From Bacilli bacterium (lineage in GTDB: Bacteria; Bacillota; Bacilli; RF39; UBA660): a stretch of DNA of 64,000 nucleotides. Both the position numbers and the translations under genes were made by a program. Position 1 is the stretch's first letter. Each line of letters begins with the position of its first letter. Under the pieces are notes generated by a model, which ran no database searches, was not told the origin of the DNA, and saw only the letters and a list, made by a program, of their open reading frames with translations. Positions 45,460 to 55,300 of this stretch are shown here, piece by piece. The stretch lies in assembly GCA_017525855.1 (NCBI GenBank), contig JAFXSE010000121.1, forward strand, positions 1 through 64,000, written 5' to 3'.

Positions 45460-46446
45460 TTAAAATTTAAACAAACCTAATATTTTTCCACTACTCTTCT
45501 TACTATTAGTATTATTTATATTATTCAAACCTATATTATCAATTAAATTATTTATCTCTTCATTCTTTCTTCTTTCATCAAGTGGTGGAACATTATAAAA
45601 CACTTTAGTTTTTGCTTCATATTCAAAATCACTTACATCTTTAGAATTTAATAAACTCTTATTAAGTACTATCTTCTTACCAGTTAGTTCATTAAATATA
45701 TTTTTATTTGTTCTCATTAATTTATTTAATCTAATAGAACTAGGCTCAATCAAATATAAAACATCACCACATGATGAATCATCATCACAATCATTTAAAT
45801 CTATCAAAATAACTGATGCATCAGTTAATTTATTAATGGTTGAATTTAAAGCCTCTTTTGTTGTAGTAACAGTGTTTTTAACATTAAAATACTGAAAATC
45901 ATGTCTATTAACTTCTACCGCATAAATTGTATCTCCATAAATACGTTCTAATTCTCTTTTTAACATATATATAAGAGTTGTAGCTCCTGCATGATCAGTC
46001 ACATTTCTAATTCCCATTACTCTACAACCACTTTGTACTTTTTGTTCAACTACTTCAGTTAATTCTTGTACTTGTTTTACCTGAGCAACATCATCATATG
46101 TATTATTATGAGTTATTAAATACTTTACTCCCTCTAAATTATTTGTAAAATTATATAATCCCATATCAACTAATTTAGATAAATAACTTTGTGATGAAGC
46201 CTCACTAGTTTTAGGTAAAAATAAAATAATTTTATTAGGATCTAAAGCAGTAACAATTTTTTCTATATTACTAGAATTCAAATATTCTTTAATACTAGTA
46301 GCATCCAAAATCATTTTATTAAAATAAAAGTTTTTAAAAATCGAAACAATTTCCAATGCATCAAATTGTCCTGTAATACTTTTTATAACATCGATATCTA
46401 ATGTAGATAATTCTTCTTGTCTTTCATTTCCAATAATAACATTCAT
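45460..46446 (-). CDS. CpaE/TadZ-like protein with degenerate P-loop
   Basis: 328 residues. A receiver-like N-terminal part (about 1-110) is followed by a MinD/ParA-type fold starting VMGIRNVTDHAGATTLIYML, with IYAVEVNRHDF and SVILIDLNDCDD. The layout and the place in a tad cluster fit CpaE/TadZ, which positions the pilus machine. The deviant Walker A motif lacks both the signature and the P-loop Lys (HAGATT in place of GGxGKT/S), so ATP hydrolysis is unlikely. It ends with a basic tail (KSSGKILGLFKF). Last gene of the Tad unit. Confidence 0.65.
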   Translation of the reverse strand: MNVIIGNERQEELSTLDIDVIKSITGQFDALEIVSIFKNFYFNKMILDATSIKEYLNSSNIEKIVTALDPNKIILFLPKTSEASSQSYLSKLVDMGLYNFTNNLEGVKYLITHNNTYDDVAQVKQVQELTEVVEQKVQSGCRVMGIRNVTDHAGATTLIYMLKRELERIYGDTIYAVEVNRHDFQYFNVKNTVTTTKEALNSTINKLTDASVILIDLNDCDDDSSCGDVLYLIEPSSIRLNKLMRTNKNIFNELTGKKIVLNKSLLNSKDVSDFEYEAKTKVFYNVPPLDERRKNEEINNLIDNIGLNNINNTNSKKSSGKILGLFKF

Positions 46447-46451
46447 TTAAC

Positions 46452-46934
46452 TCACCTAACTTTTTTAACTGTTTTAGTTGATCCTTCTAACACAAAATAT
46501 CTAATATTAGGTAGTATTCTGTTAATAACAGGAACATCTATAGAAACAAAGGTACGAACCTTTACATATGTTCTTGCAATTTCATCATCCTTTTCACTAA
46601 CATTAACAATTTTATAACACCAACCTTGATTTTGAAACTCTTTAAAACCTTTAGTTGAATCACTACCACAATATTTAGAAATCATTTCCTGACTTCTTCC
46701 ATATCCAACTTCTTGAATGTAATCATGTAAAGTTGTCTGAAGAGTAGTACCAGTTACAACACCACCTTGTAAATTTTCAATCTCATTTTCATTGCTTTGT
46801 ACGATATCAATAATCTTACTTCTTACTTTAAATGCTTTACTATAATTAATAGTAAAAGCTAAATATCCACTAATAGCAGCAATAAAGAACATTACAAAAG
46901 CAAGAACTGGAATTGAACCAATAGACTCTCTCAT
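46452..46934 (-). CDS. TadE-like minor pilin, copy 2
   Basis: About 160 residues from the ATG at 46932-46934, chosen because AGAGG lies nine bases upstream and because the resulting MRESIGS matches its neighbours. One membrane segment (about 9-30) leads into INYSKAFKVRSKI and an outer domain with NQGWCYKI and a late VRTFVSIDVPVINRILPNIRYF. It is clearly related to the next protein (47413) and resembles TadE/TadF minor pilins. The upstream gene's 3' end overlaps it. Confidence 0.65.
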   Translation of the reverse strand: MRESIGSIPVLAFVMFFIAAISGYLAFTINYSKAFKVRSKIIDIVQSNENEIENLQGGVVTGTTLQTTLHDYIQEVGYGRSQEMISKYCGSDSTKGFKEFQNQGWCYKIVNVSEKDDEIARTYVKVRTFVSIDVPVINRILPNIRYFVLEGSTKTVKKVR

Positions 46935-47413
46935 CCACATGCACCTCTTCTCTTAAATACCTTAGTAGTACCAGTTACCTCAAATAACTTAGTAGATGAA
47001 AAAATTCTATTTACAATAGGTATATTAGAACTAACAAAAGTTTTAACATCATACGTCCATGTACAAACGCTTTTATTCTTATTTATCTTATTAGCTCTAT
47101 AACACCAACCTTGTTCAAGATAGCAAAACCACTTAGAATTACTACCAGTAACATTCTTATTAATGTTACTATTAATAATATTCATCTGTACACTATTAAT
47201 ATTATAACCTAAATTTTTAATAGCCGTTTCAGTCTTTGATTTAAAATTAGAATTACCAAGATTTCCTTCATAAGCTTCAATATTTGATAAAATACCATTC
47301 TTAACAGTAAATGCTTTATAATAATTAACTCCAAATAACGCAAAACCTGAAACTAATAAAATAAAAGTAAAAAGGAGTGTTAGATTAAAAACACTACCAA
47401 TAGCATCTTTCAT
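46931..47413 (-). CDS. TadE-like minor pilin, copy 1
   Basis: 160 residues: MKDAIGS, a membrane segment (about 9-30), VNYYKAFTVKNGI, then an outer domain with EQGWCYRA, VKTFVSSNIPIVNRIFSSTKLF and a terminal RRGACG. Shared features with copy 2 are the NY.KAF motif, GWCY and the VP/IP-VNRI segment. RBS GGAGTGAT supports the ATG. It probably initiates or caps the Tad pilus. Confidence 0.65.
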   Translation of the reverse strand: MKDAIGSVFNLTLLFTFILLVSGFALFGVNYYKAFTVKNGILSNIEAYEGNLGNSNFKSKTETAIKNLGYNINSVQMNIINSNINKNVTGSNSKWFCYLEQGWCYRANKINKNKSVCTWTYDVKTFVSSNIPIVNRIFSSTKLFEVTGTTKVFKRRGACG

Positions 47414-47439
47414 TTATATCATCACTCCTTTATTTAATA

Positions 47440-47595
47440 CTATTTCTTATTAATAGGTTGACTCAAATCATTCCATTGATTAGTAATTGAATTTTTTATA
47501 TTAGGCCATAAAAATATTGTAAAAAATCCAGCTATTGCAGCTATTGCTATAATAGTAACAACAGTCATATTTAATTCTCCACTTGCTTCCTTCAT
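47440..47595 (-). CDS. Flp-like small pilin candidate
   Basis: 51 residues: MKEASGELNM, one hydrophobic segment (TVVTIIAIAAIAGFFTIFL) and a polar tail with NIKNSITNQWNDL. GGAGG lies nine bases before the ATG. Length, single helix and position just before the TadE-like genes and after TadC fit the Flp major pilin. The classic Flp cleavage motif (Gly, then Glu at +5 with Tyr) is not present. Instead it shares an N-terminal Lys/Arg-Glu/Asp-x-x-Gly pattern with the two TadE-like proteins. Confidence 0.6.
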   Translation of the reverse strand: MKEASGELNMTVVTIIAIAAIAGFFTIFLWPNIKNSITNQWNDLSQPINKK

Positions 47596-47683
47596 TATTT
47601 ATTTCCTCCTCTCCCTATCTAAATAAATTATAACGTATGAAATTACAAATTCAATATTTTTTAATTAATTTGACATTATTTAA

Positions 47684-48478
47684 CTATGCTGAACCAAACA
47701 TACTCATCATAGCAATCAAAAGTATTGCCATTACTCCTATACCAGTAGAAATAAGCATAGTCATTGTTTTACTTTCCATTTTATCAAGTCTTTCTTTATA
47801 TTTAACTTCACGAGCTTTATTTTGAAGATTTGAAACACTCCTAGAAAACATCATTAATCGATCTTGTTTTCTTTCTTGTGAACCTATTCCTAAACGATAT
47901 AAAAGTCTCATCATTCTCATAGAATCTCTAACAGGGTAAGTATTAGCAAATTCCATATATGGATCAACTGATGAATCACCAGCATTAATCTTTTCTATCA
48001 TAGTTTTAAGACCAGGCTTAAAAACACTAGGAGCATCATCAATACTTTTACCTAAAGCAACAGGAACTGTATAATGTTGAATTAAAATTTCTAGTCCCTT
48101 TAAATAGTATGGCAACATTAAATCAATTTCATGCAAATGAGCTTTATAAAAAGAATTTAATTGCATATATGGTAACTTATACATTCCATAAAATACTACT
48201 ATAACAATAACAAAATTAAGTGCACTAAACTCTCCCATAAACAAAACCATAAATATAGAAGCAACTAAAAGTGCATTAGTTATTCTTTTTTGAAACAAAA
48301 CATCTACATCAACGTTATCGCCATATTTAGAATAAACTAAAAATTCATAATTATCTTCTTTTAATAATTTAAAAAACTTATCATTATCAATAATAAATTT
48401 TTTAATATCAATAGTTTTATTATAAATAAGTACAAATATTATAATTAATATTACAAAAAATATTTCCATTCCTTGCAT
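47684..48478 (-). CDS. tadC: Tad platform protein TadC
   Basis: 264 residues. N-terminal and C-terminal membrane segments enclose a cytosolic helical domain of the type II secretion F family: YYLKGLEILIQHYTVPVALGKSIDD, YPVRDSMRMM and KMESKTMTMLISTGIGVM. TadC pairs with TadB as the inner-membrane platform moved by the CpaF motor. Its ATG overlaps the TadB stop by one base (TAATG). Confidence 0.8.
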   Translation of the reverse strand: MQGMEIFFVILIIIFVLIYNKTIDIKKFIIDNDKFFKLLKEDNYEFLVYSKYGDNVDVDVLFQKRITNALLVASIFMVLFMGEFSALNFVIVIVVFYGMYKLPYMQLNSFYKAHLHEIDLMLPYYLKGLEILIQHYTVPVALGKSIDDAPSVFKPGLKTMIEKINAGDSSVDPYMEFANTYPVRDSMRMMRLLYRLGIGSQERKQDRLMMFSRSVSNLQNKAREVKYKERLDKMESKTMTMLISTGIGVMAILLIAMMSMFGSA

Positions 48479-49371
48479 TATTCAGCACCTACATTCTCGT
48501 TATAATATTTTTCTCCATTCAGAAGAAAATAACTATTTATTATAAGTATGGCATGAAGTAACAATCTTACATACCATTTATTAAGCATAATAATATATGA
48601 TTCCCTACCTAATAAATATTGAACTAAAAGTGCTAAAACATAAAGCATAATACCAAATTGTAGGAATTTCTTATGGAAATTTGCTCTATCAATTCTATCT
48701 CTATATACACCTTCTACTAACGTATCTATATCAAGTTGCATTTGTTCCAAACTATCTGCACTATTTTGCGCACCTTCTTTTGTTATTTGTAAAAATAATT
48801 GATGCATATTTTTTACAATATAATATGGATATAATCTATTAAAAAACTCAACAGCCTCATCAATACTACCATTCTTATATGCAAGTTCAATAACTCTATC
48901 AACATCTCCTACAACAGGATCATCAAGAAGTCCTGATTCTCTAACACCTTCTAATGATTTAACAAAAGATTGTGTTGTTGCAAATTCCATAATAGTATTA
49001 CTTGTATACACTTGTATCTGCTCAAAAATAAATTCACTATATACCCTTTTACAACGTAAAAATGATAAATATGGAACAACAGCTACAGCTGCAACAACAT
49101 AAATAATACTTGTAACTAAATTATAAAAATATAAATAAGAAATAACACCAGCAAATCCACCTAAGAAAACAGCTTGTAATAAATACTCTTTAGGACTTAA
49201 TTCTTGTCCAAGCTCTTTGGTTTTCTCTCTTACCTTTTTAAAAGAATAAGGAGCAAACTTATCATATAAAACTGCAACTTGATCATTTATAAAACGCCCT
49301 ACATTTTGACCTTTATAATTCCTATATAACATAACAAATATAGTAATGACTAATAAAAGTATTAATTCCAT
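48478..49371 (-). CDS. tadB: Tad platform protein TadB
   Basis: 297 residues with membrane segments at the N-terminus, about 65-105 and at the C-terminus (about 230-285), and a cytosolic T2SF-type domain: VYTSNTIMEFATTQSFVKSLEGVRESGLL and LFLQITKEGAQNSADSLEQM. It is the TadB partner of TadC. It lies 13 bases downstream of cpaF, the usual tadA-tadB-tadC order. Confidence 0.8.
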   Translation of the reverse strand: MELILLLVITIFVMLYRNYKGQNVGRFINDQVAVLYDKFAPYSFKKVREKTKELGQELSPKEYLLQAVFLGGFAGVISYLYFYNLVTSIIYVVAAVAVVPYLSFLRCKRVYSEFIFEQIQVYTSNTIMEFATTQSFVKSLEGVRESGLLDDPVVGDVDRVIELAYKNGSIDEAVEFFNRLYPYYIVKNMHQLFLQITKEGAQNSADSLEQMQLDIDTLVEGVYRDRIDRANFHKKFLQFGIMLYVLALLVQYLLGRESYIIMLNKWYVRLLLHAILIINSYFLLNGEKYYNENVGAE

Positions 49372-49384
49372 ATTTTACTCCTTT

Positions 49385-50974
49385 CTAAACTTGTCCATTC
49401 AACACATCATTAATATCAACAGTATTAATAAATCCAGGAACTTGTTCTTCTTCTTTTTCCTTATCATCAACTGAAGTATTCCCATCACTAAACAAATTAT
49501 TACTTTGTACATTCATAATATTATCAGCAAGACCACTAGAATTATTAACTTTGTTTGAAGACTCTTCACTAACTTCTTCATCAATAACCTTTAATGGATT
49601 TTGAGAAAATAATACATTTGGTATTACACCTTTAATCTCATTACTATTATCTGTATTGGTCTGTTGAACATTATTTACAGTAACTAAAGGAACAACACTT
49701 TGAGGAACAACAGATTGATTTATATTATTATTTATATCTTGAGAATTATTTTCTTCTTTTTTCGCTTCAAAATCATTTGAAGGAATAACATTATAACCTA
49801 CACTATTATTATTTGTAACTGTAGTTTCAAAGGATGGAACACTAGCTTCAGTCTTAGGTATAGTTGTATCATCACTATCACTTGAAGCCTCATCAATTAG
49901 TTCTTCAAAAGGTTTATCAGATAAACTAGAAGTAATATTTGAAATATCTATATTTTGATTTGATAAATACTCAATCAAGTGTCGACTAGGTTTAACCATT
50001 ATTGGTTCTTTATCAAATAATTTTCTATAAATAGTATGAGTTTGACATACATTATTTTCATCTACATAAAACTCTGTAACTTCATCAACTTCACGATGGA
50101 ATTTACCATATTTTTTACTATAATAAGCTTTTATATGTACTCCTAATTGAATATAACGATATATAGTTGCTAAAAATTGATCAACGTCCAAATCAGTTTC
50201 CATCAAACTATAAAGACGATATGGTATAGCACTAGCTTTATCAGCATGGATTGTAGACAAAATATTATGTCCAGAAGAAATAGAATTACGAACAGCAGAT
50301 ACAGCCTCAGCACTACGAACTTCTGAAAGTAAAATCCACTTAGGATTCTGACGCATACACGTAACCAATACATCAGAATAGCTAGCAACATTATTAGTTT
50401 TCATAGCAACAATATCACGATGTGGAAAAATTTTATCCAAATGCAATTCAAGCGTATCCTCAATTGTAATGATCTTTTCATTTTCCTTGGTATGACTAGC
50501 CAAATATTTAACAAACTCAGTTTTACCAGAACCAGTCTCACCACAAACAATTATGTTACAATGTCCTTCTACACATTTTATTAAAACATCATGAATATCA
50601 TTAGTAAAATAATCATCTTTTAATAGTTTCTCTTTTTGTAGCCTAATTTTAGCAGGTGTTTTACGTAAAACACAAGCGATACCATTTGTAGCAATCGACT
50701 GATGTACAAAGTTAAGACGTAACTCACTACTTTCAGCATCCAAAAAAGGCTTAGCATTGTTAAAGGTTGTACCCATAACATTAGAGCACTGAAAAGCAAG
50801 TTTTTCCATAAACTCTTGGGTACAACCTGGAACCTCAACTCGAATAGAACCCTGAGTAAGTGAACGAATCCAGATTTGTCCACCATTACAATAAGAAATA
50901 TCTGTAATATCATCATTATCCAAAAGAGGTTTCAACGGACCAAAATCCAACTTATCAAATATTGACTCGTTCAT
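49385..50974 (-). CDS. cpaF: CpaF/TadA secretion ATPase with long Asn-rich tail
   Basis: 529 residues. An N-terminal domain (1-125) is followed by the VirB11/PilT-type ATPase: Walker A VCGETGSGKTEF (about 144), the Asp box with ITIEDTLELHL, and RQNPKWILLSEVRSAEAV plus STIHADKASAIPYRL. It powers Tad pilin assembly. The last 200 residues (about 330-529) are low-complexity, Asn/Ser/Val-rich and probably disordered, which is not usual for CpaF (typically about 450 residues or fewer). As a VirB11 relative it could also serve the adjacent T4SS. Confidence 0.88.
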   Translation of the reverse strand: MNESIFDKLDFGPLKPLLDNDDITDISYCNGGQIWIRSLTQGSIRVEVPGCTQEFMEKLAFQCSNVMGTTFNNAKPFLDAESSELRLNFVHQSIATNGIACVLRKTPAKIRLQKEKLLKDDYFTNDIHDVLIKCVEGHCNIIVCGETGSGKTEFVKYLASHTKENEKIITIEDTLELHLDKIFPHRDIVAMKTNNVASYSDVLVTCMRQNPKWILLSEVRSAEAVSAVRNSISSGHNILSTIHADKASAIPYRLYSLMETDLDVDQFLATIYRYIQLGVHIKAYYSKKYGKFHREVDEVTEFYVDENNVCQTHTIYRKLFDKEPIMVKPSRHLIEYLSNQNIDISNITSSLSDKPFEELIDEASSDSDDTTIPKTEASVPSFETTVTNNNSVGYNVIPSNDFEAKKEENNSQDINNNINQSVVPQSVVPLVTVNNVQQTNTDNSNEIKGVIPNVLFSQNPLKVIDEEVSEESSNKVNNSSGLADNIMNVQSNNLFSDGNTSVDDKEKEEEQVPGFINTVDINDVLNGQV

Positions 50975-51011
50975 TATCTCACTTCCTACCCTTTAAATTT
51001 TTTTATTCTTT

Positions 51012-51803
51012 TTATCCTGCATAAACAGTATTAGCATTTATAAAATCTCTTAATGATTCACTAGATATCTTTAAATCACCAGGATTAGATTTTAAACTCT
51101 CAGCTGTAGGTACTGGTAATAACTCTGTATTAAGATTACCTAAATACTCAGCCTTCTTTAACAATAAATAATGTTCCTGAGGTACTGCAAATATTAATTG
51201 AGATGGAACACTATTATCATCAGTGTTTGAGAAAACATTCTTACCATTACTATCTCTAACAGCTAAGACTTTTACATTTTCTAACAATTTACCAAAAGTT
51301 ACTTTAGCATCTCCTGTTCCATCTGCATTTCTAACAGAAGCTTTTAGATAAACATCAATGTAATTACCTGGATAAATTGAATTACTATATGTAGTTTCCA
51401 TATTAACTCCCATATAATATAGAACATATCCTTTAGGATAACTTAAAATAATATTAGCTGGTAATTGTTCTTTTTCACATACAGCTCTACCATAAAACAA
51501 ACTTCCTTCAGGAATAATAGTATCAGCCATAGTATATTTACCAATAACATTTTGAGTATCCCTAATAACATCACCTTTAAGCATAGCAGGAGGAACATCT
51601 ATAGTTCCAACTGCATCTTCTGTAATTTCAGTACCAGCAGATATTGTTTTTATAGCATATGGAACTTCTATTGGATTAGTAGCTGCACTAACTCTCCAAT
51701 TATAACCAACATATAAAACAACAACAGCTAATAACACACCCAATACTGTTACAGTATTTTTATTAGTTAAAAACTTTTTTAATCCTGTAGTTATATTATT
51801 CAT
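51012..51803 (-). CDS. cpaB: CpaB/RcpC-like protein with SAF domain
   Basis: 263 residues with a membrane segment (about 17-33) and an outer SAF domain: VPYAIKTISAGTEITEDAVGTIDVP, IGKYTMADTIIPEGSLFYG. A later RcpC-type part follows (GNYIDVYLKA, FGKLLENVKVLAVRDSNG). CpaB proteins bind the wall or outer structure of Tad systems. It is placed directly before cpaF, as in typical tad clusters. Confidence 0.8.
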   Translation of the reverse strand: MNNITTGLKKFLTNKNTVTVLGVLLAVVVLYVGYNWRVSAATNPIEVPYAIKTISAGTEITEDAVGTIDVPPAMLKGDVIRDTQNVIGKYTMADTIIPEGSLFYGRAVCEKEQLPANIILSYPKGYVLYYMGVNMETTYSNSIYPGNYIDVYLKASVRNADGTGDAKVTFGKLLENVKVLAVRDSNGKNVFSNTDDNSVPSQLIFAVPQEHYLLLKKAEYLGNLNTELLPVPTAESLKSNPGDLKISSESLRDFINANTVYAG

Positions 51804-51818
51804 ATTTCCCCTTCTTTC

Positions 51819-52286
51819 CTAATTTACAGTAATACCTTGAGAACTAGTTATATTAGTACCACTTGTATAATTTGTAGTCCAAGTATCCTTTTTATTATTT
51901 GACTCACTAATCATACTTACTTTAACCTCAATAGGTGTCTTAGTTGATTTATTAATAGAATTACTATTAGAAACCACTTTAACACTAGCTTTAGGAGGAG
52001 TTTCATTTAAATCATAAAAACTTATTGTATATTCACGTGATGCATCAACACCATCTGCAAATCTACGAACAAAATTCTCAACAAATTTTTCTTTATCCAT
52101 TCTTACAACACCATTAGTTGCATAAAATTTTTCATCCATAGCATCATCCATTGCAGCTTCTACTGTATCTTTTAACAAATAATAATCAAGTTCTTGACCA
52201 GTTTGTTGAGATGTAATCATATTTATAGCAAAAATACCAAGAAGTGCCATAATAATAATACCAATTGCTACCATCGCTTTATTCAT
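51819..52286 (-). CDS. Pilin-like single-pass protein of the Tad unit
   Basis: 155 residues: an N-terminal hydrophobic helix (about 4-24) followed by a soluble domain with LDYYLLKDTVEAAMDDAMDEKFY, VRRFADGVDASREYTISFYDL and a Ser/Asn/Thr-rich end. The layout is that of a pilin or pseudopilin, but no family is certain. AGGAGGTG precedes the start. Fifteen bases upstream of cpaB in the same operon. Confidence 0.5.
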   Translation of the reverse strand: MNKAMVAIGIIIMALLGIFAINMITSQQTGQELDYYLLKDTVEAAMDDAMDEKFYATNGVVRMDKEKFVENFVRRFADGVDASREYTISFYDLNETPPKASVKVVSNSNSINKSTKTPIEVKVSMISESNNKKDTWTTNYTSGTNITSSQGITVN

Positions 52287-52305
52287 ATATTGTAAACACC
52301 TCCTA

Positions 52306-55300
52306 TTATAATCCTATACTAGATCTCTCAGAAATTAATTTAGGACAACTTGAATCATTTCTGATAAAATCTACATCACATTGATTTCTATTCTTAACAT
52401 TATTACACAAAGCAGCAACTCCCGATGGTTTATCTAATTTTGAAATATATTTATTATTGTATAAAAACTTACTACTCTTATAGAAATTAATATTATTTGT
52501 TGACTTATAACTTTCACCTTCATAATCTGTATATTGCTTACTCTTATTATATTCTCTAATATTTTTAATATTGTTTGTAGTCAAAACAACTTGATAATCT
52601 AATTCACTATCATCATTAAATACATTATCACCTACACTTTGAATTTTTTGAATTAAAGCAGTAGGAGCTATTGGATAGTTTTTAATAAGTAAATTAGTAG
52701 CATCACAAGTCCAATTATATCCAGGTTCCTTTTTATTTGTAGTGGTAGTATCAGCAACCTTAGTTACTGATACATCTCCACTAACTTTATTTCCTAACTT
52801 TGTTGGAGCAACAGTTTTTGTTGAATCATTTTTAACACCCTCAGTTGTTGCATCAGTAGTTGGGAATAGATCATCAAGAGCAGCTGCTCTAGTTTCACTG
52901 TTTATAACTCCATTTGTATCATTATCAACATTATTACAATCTTTACCAGTACAAGGTTCTGGGGTACTACAATTAGTACCATTACATACTGGTTCACTAT
53001 TGTAATCAGCAAAGAAACAGCTTACATCTACATTCCATTCAAAATATCCAAATTTCTCTATTTTAGCAAATATATTATAAATACCATTATATTTATTATA
53101 TGTTGTACCTGTTGAATCAGTTGTAGATGTATATGAAACAGTATTAATCTTATCACTACTACGTAAATATTTTTGATCCCATAACCACCAATCTTTATTT
53201 ACATTAGAAGCAGTTAATGGTAAACAATATTTTCCAGGAACATATTGATAATAGTTTTCATTATCTGGTTGTTTGTAATATCTCTTTCCACCTTTATTTC
53301 TAATCCATGTTCCAGGGAAAGAAATTATACTTCTGTAATCTTCATCATCATTATTAATACCAGTACATACACCACTAATTTCTCTAATTATTGATTGACC
53401 CTTATTTAAATTTTTACATCCATCCTTAGCAGTCTTTAATAAATCTAAATTAGTTTTAGAACTTTGATTCTTGCTATTATATTCACACTCATTCTTTTTT
53501 GAATCATCATTCCAAACAATGCAATCACTTTCATTTTTGCTACCATTTTTTGCACAAATACTTGCACTTCCACCAATATTGTTTACTGACATTTTATAAC
53601 TAGCTTTATCAGTTTTACAAACAACACTAGCATTACATTGTTGAATAGCTGAATTATATTTTTCCAAATCTGCATCAAAATTAGCTTGATCTTGACTAGT
53701 AACACTACCTACACCATTATTTGAACAACCATTAGACTTAATTTCACAGTACTCATTACAACTAACACCATAACCATGTGTTGAATCATTGTAATATGCT
53801 GTTTTTATACCATTATTAGGATAATAACCAGTAGTAGATCTATCCCACCAACGACCACTACTCATAACTTTCAAATCATCACGAACTGTTCTTTCACATA
53901 TAGGAATACCAACAACATCAATCGCATTTGATAAATATACAGATGCATATTTACTCCAATGACATTCATCTGAAGGGACCCATTTTAAATGACCATTTTC
54001 CATTTGATAATCACCATGTGAATCACCATTATTATAATACCAACAAACATCATTAATAAGTGATTGAATTGTATTACCAGAAGTTGCTAAATAGCTTGTA
54101 GGATTACATAAAAGTGGTTCCCCAGCAACTTTTTTAATAGGATTATAAGCTAATGCTAAATTAACTTTATTTGAACTCTTCTTATAAACTTTTTTATAAC
54201 AAGAATTAATACAAGATTGTGAATACTTTCCACCATCACAACTATTTATACAAGAATCAAACTCTTGATTAGGTCCGGCTTGTGAATCAAATCTATATTC
54301 ATTATTCTCACAATCAACAGAGTAAGAACATGTAGGTGACTCCTGTAATTGAGGTTCAGCATTAGGTTTTTCTTCTGGTTTACAAGTAACTTTGCTTTCT
54401 ATTTCTACTTCATATTCAAAACACATACCAGCTTTAACAGAAACTGGAGGGCCATAAGTAACAATTACTTCTTCAGTACATTGTGTTCTACAAACCTGAA
54501 CATTACTTTGATAAGAATAATCAACAGTTACCCAATCAGAAGGAGTAGTTTTTTTGAATTTTCTAACATTATCATGAGATAAATAGGCACTACCATCTTG
54601 ACTTTTTACACCAAAAGCATCACAAGTTAAACTAACTGTTTTACTAAGATCAAAATCAGAAAGATCTATAAAATCAGAATGATTTTCAATTGTCTTAGAA
54701 CTATTATTATATAGAATATGTTTATTATAAATAACTTGACCAGCCCTCATTATTTGATCCAAAACACTCTTTGAATTAAATATCTCATCTACTTCAGATT
54801 TAAAACAATAAGGAACTAATTTTTTAAAATAACTTGCCCCATCTATAGAAGAATTATATGTCTTAACTTTAGAATAACTAAATTGATTGTCTCCTAAAAG
54901 TTTTGTATAGCTATTAACACTTTCAGTTTCTTCTTCAGTTTTAAATATTTTCTTTATCTTATCTTTAGTAAGAGTACCATTTAAATATAAAGTACAAACA
55001 CCATCACTATTAACTGCAGGATTTTTAACTTTAGTAGATGCAGCAACAGTATTCTTAAGTTCTTTTGTTTGCCAATATTTTTTACTACATTCTACTTTTT
55101 CATCACCACTACCAACAGATGCAGAAGAAACAAGTAAAGATTCTATTGTATAGCTATAAGATATAGTATCTCTAACATCGGCATTAACTTCATATGATTC
55201 TCCACCTTTTAATTCTACACTAGCTCTATAGTTTCTTTGACCATAATCAATATCATATACATTAACATTAAATTTTTTATCACTAGGTGCATCAATTTTT

